Source: Anthostomella pinea (Eukaryota > Ascomycota > Sordariomycetes > Xylariales > Xylariaceae). From it: a stretch of DNA of 64,000 bases. Made by a program: the position numbers and the translations under genes. The notes under the pieces were generated by a model that saw nothing but the letters and a program-made list of their open reading frames with translations, did not search any database and was not told the DNA's origin. Location of the stretch: the NCBI GenBank assembly GCA_963556695.1, contig CAUWAG010000007.1:558001-622000 (forward strand). Direction: 5' to 3'. This document shows positions 63,674-64,000 of this stretch, in pieces (position 1 is the stretch's first letter; every line of letters begins with the position of its first letter).

Positions 63674-64000
63674 ATGTCGCTCCTACTCCCGGGCATACGC
63701 AGGGCGGCTCTCAAGCTGCCGACTGCACCGTTCGTCTGCCGCCAATGCCTCCACAAGCGACCGCGGGCAGCTCCGTCGCAAGTCCTCAACTCCCTCCGAC
63801 AGTCGAGACGGTACGCCAGCACCGCGCCACGAGGTGGTCGCCCGCCCGTCGCTTTCTACAGCAGTAATGCCGCCGCCGCAGCGGCGAACATGGCTGCGAG
63901 CAGCGCCCCGGCGCAAGCAGCGAAGCGGGCCTTTCCCGAGACGAGCTCCAAGTCTGTGGCGTACTGGCTCATCGGCAGTGCGGCCAGCGTCTTCGGCATC
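63674..64000 (+). CDS. COX15: COX15 heme A synthase, N-terminal part (runs off the window)
   Basis: ATG 63674 opens 109 codons to the window edge. The N-terminus is a mitochondrial presequence, rich in Arg/Ala/Ser/Leu with almost no acidic residues (MSLLLPGIRRAALKLP, LNSLRQSRRYASTAPRGG). It is followed by an Ala-rich linker, then ETSSKSVAYWLIGSAASVFGI, which is the start of the first membrane helix of COX15-type heme A synthases. The enzyme is a mitochondrial inner-membrane protein that oxidises heme O to heme A for cytochrome c oxidase. Only the first helix is visible, so the identification rests on this block and the targeting peptide. Confidence 0.72.
   Translation, partial: MSLLLPGIRRAALKLPTAPFVCRQCLHKRPRAAPSQVLNSLRQSRRYASTAPRGGRPPVAFYSSNAAAAAANMAASSAPAQAAKRAFPETSSKSVAYWLIGSAASVFGI

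Noticed and set aside
1..64000. CRISPR arrays, operons, Shine-Dalgarno sites, prophage
   Set aside because: Gene structure with introns and eukaryotic families shows this is a fungal nuclear genome. None of the repeats has a CRISPR repeat-spacer layout.

Overview
The window looks like nuclear DNA of a filamentous ascomycete (Pezizomycotina, most likely Sordariomycetes). Genes sit on both strands with no operons. Introns are short (43-141 nt), with GTRNGT donors and CTRAC/CTAAC branch sites. Several proteins belong to typical fungal families: MNN1-type mannosyltransferase, GCR1_C DNA-binding protein, peroxisomal-type thiolase, ZIP and CDF metal transporters, and COX15. Repeats carry C-to-T and G-to-A changes that look like repeat-induced point mutation (RIP). 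The species is not identified.

Layout. 1-2 kb: tail of an unknown gene, a small hypothetical gene and a minisatellite. 2.3-6.6 kb: a tRNA-derived SINE (copy 1) and a 5'-truncated LINE on the minus strand (copy A), which abuts a broken gene. 7.4-17.8 kb: a gene-rich block, all on the minus strand: small membrane protein, 3-ketoacyl-CoA thiolase, coiled-coil nuclear-type protein, LRR protein, and a small membrane protein. 20.0-27.7 kb: a full-length LINE (copy B) with a 13-bp target-site duplication, followed by an SGNH esterase gene and a second SINE with its own 13-bp duplication. 28-32 kb: a small secreted protein and a dynamin-family pseudogene. 33-37 kb: an MNN1-type glycosyltransferase and a conserved fungal protein. 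37-46 kb: sparse, with one pseudogene and one SGNH hydrolase. 46-53.9 kb: GCR1_C protein, a repeat-rich acidic protein, an unknown nuclear-type protein and a GNAT acetyltransferase. 54.1-54.6 kb: a MITE. 55-64 kb: a secreted Cys-rich protein, a divergent ZIP/CDF metal transporter pair, and the start of COX15.

Most notable system: the LINE and the SINE share about 130 bp of 3' end and the same type of tail. This is the sequence signature of a SINE that borrows its partner LINE's reverse transcriptase. Both members are present as two copies each. LINE copy B and SINE copy 2 have hit the same SGNH esterase gene: the LINE lies between a TATA box and the first exon, and the SINE landed exactly on a 5' splice site, so its target-site duplication copied the splice donor. 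Splicing from the upstream donor would remove the whole SINE.

The ZIP and CDF transporters are transcribed head to head and probably cooperate in divalent metal (Zn/Mn) homeostasis. The other genes show no clear functional link. Several genes (dynamin, two LPxEI/LPEN-type proteins, both LINE copies) are visibly broken.
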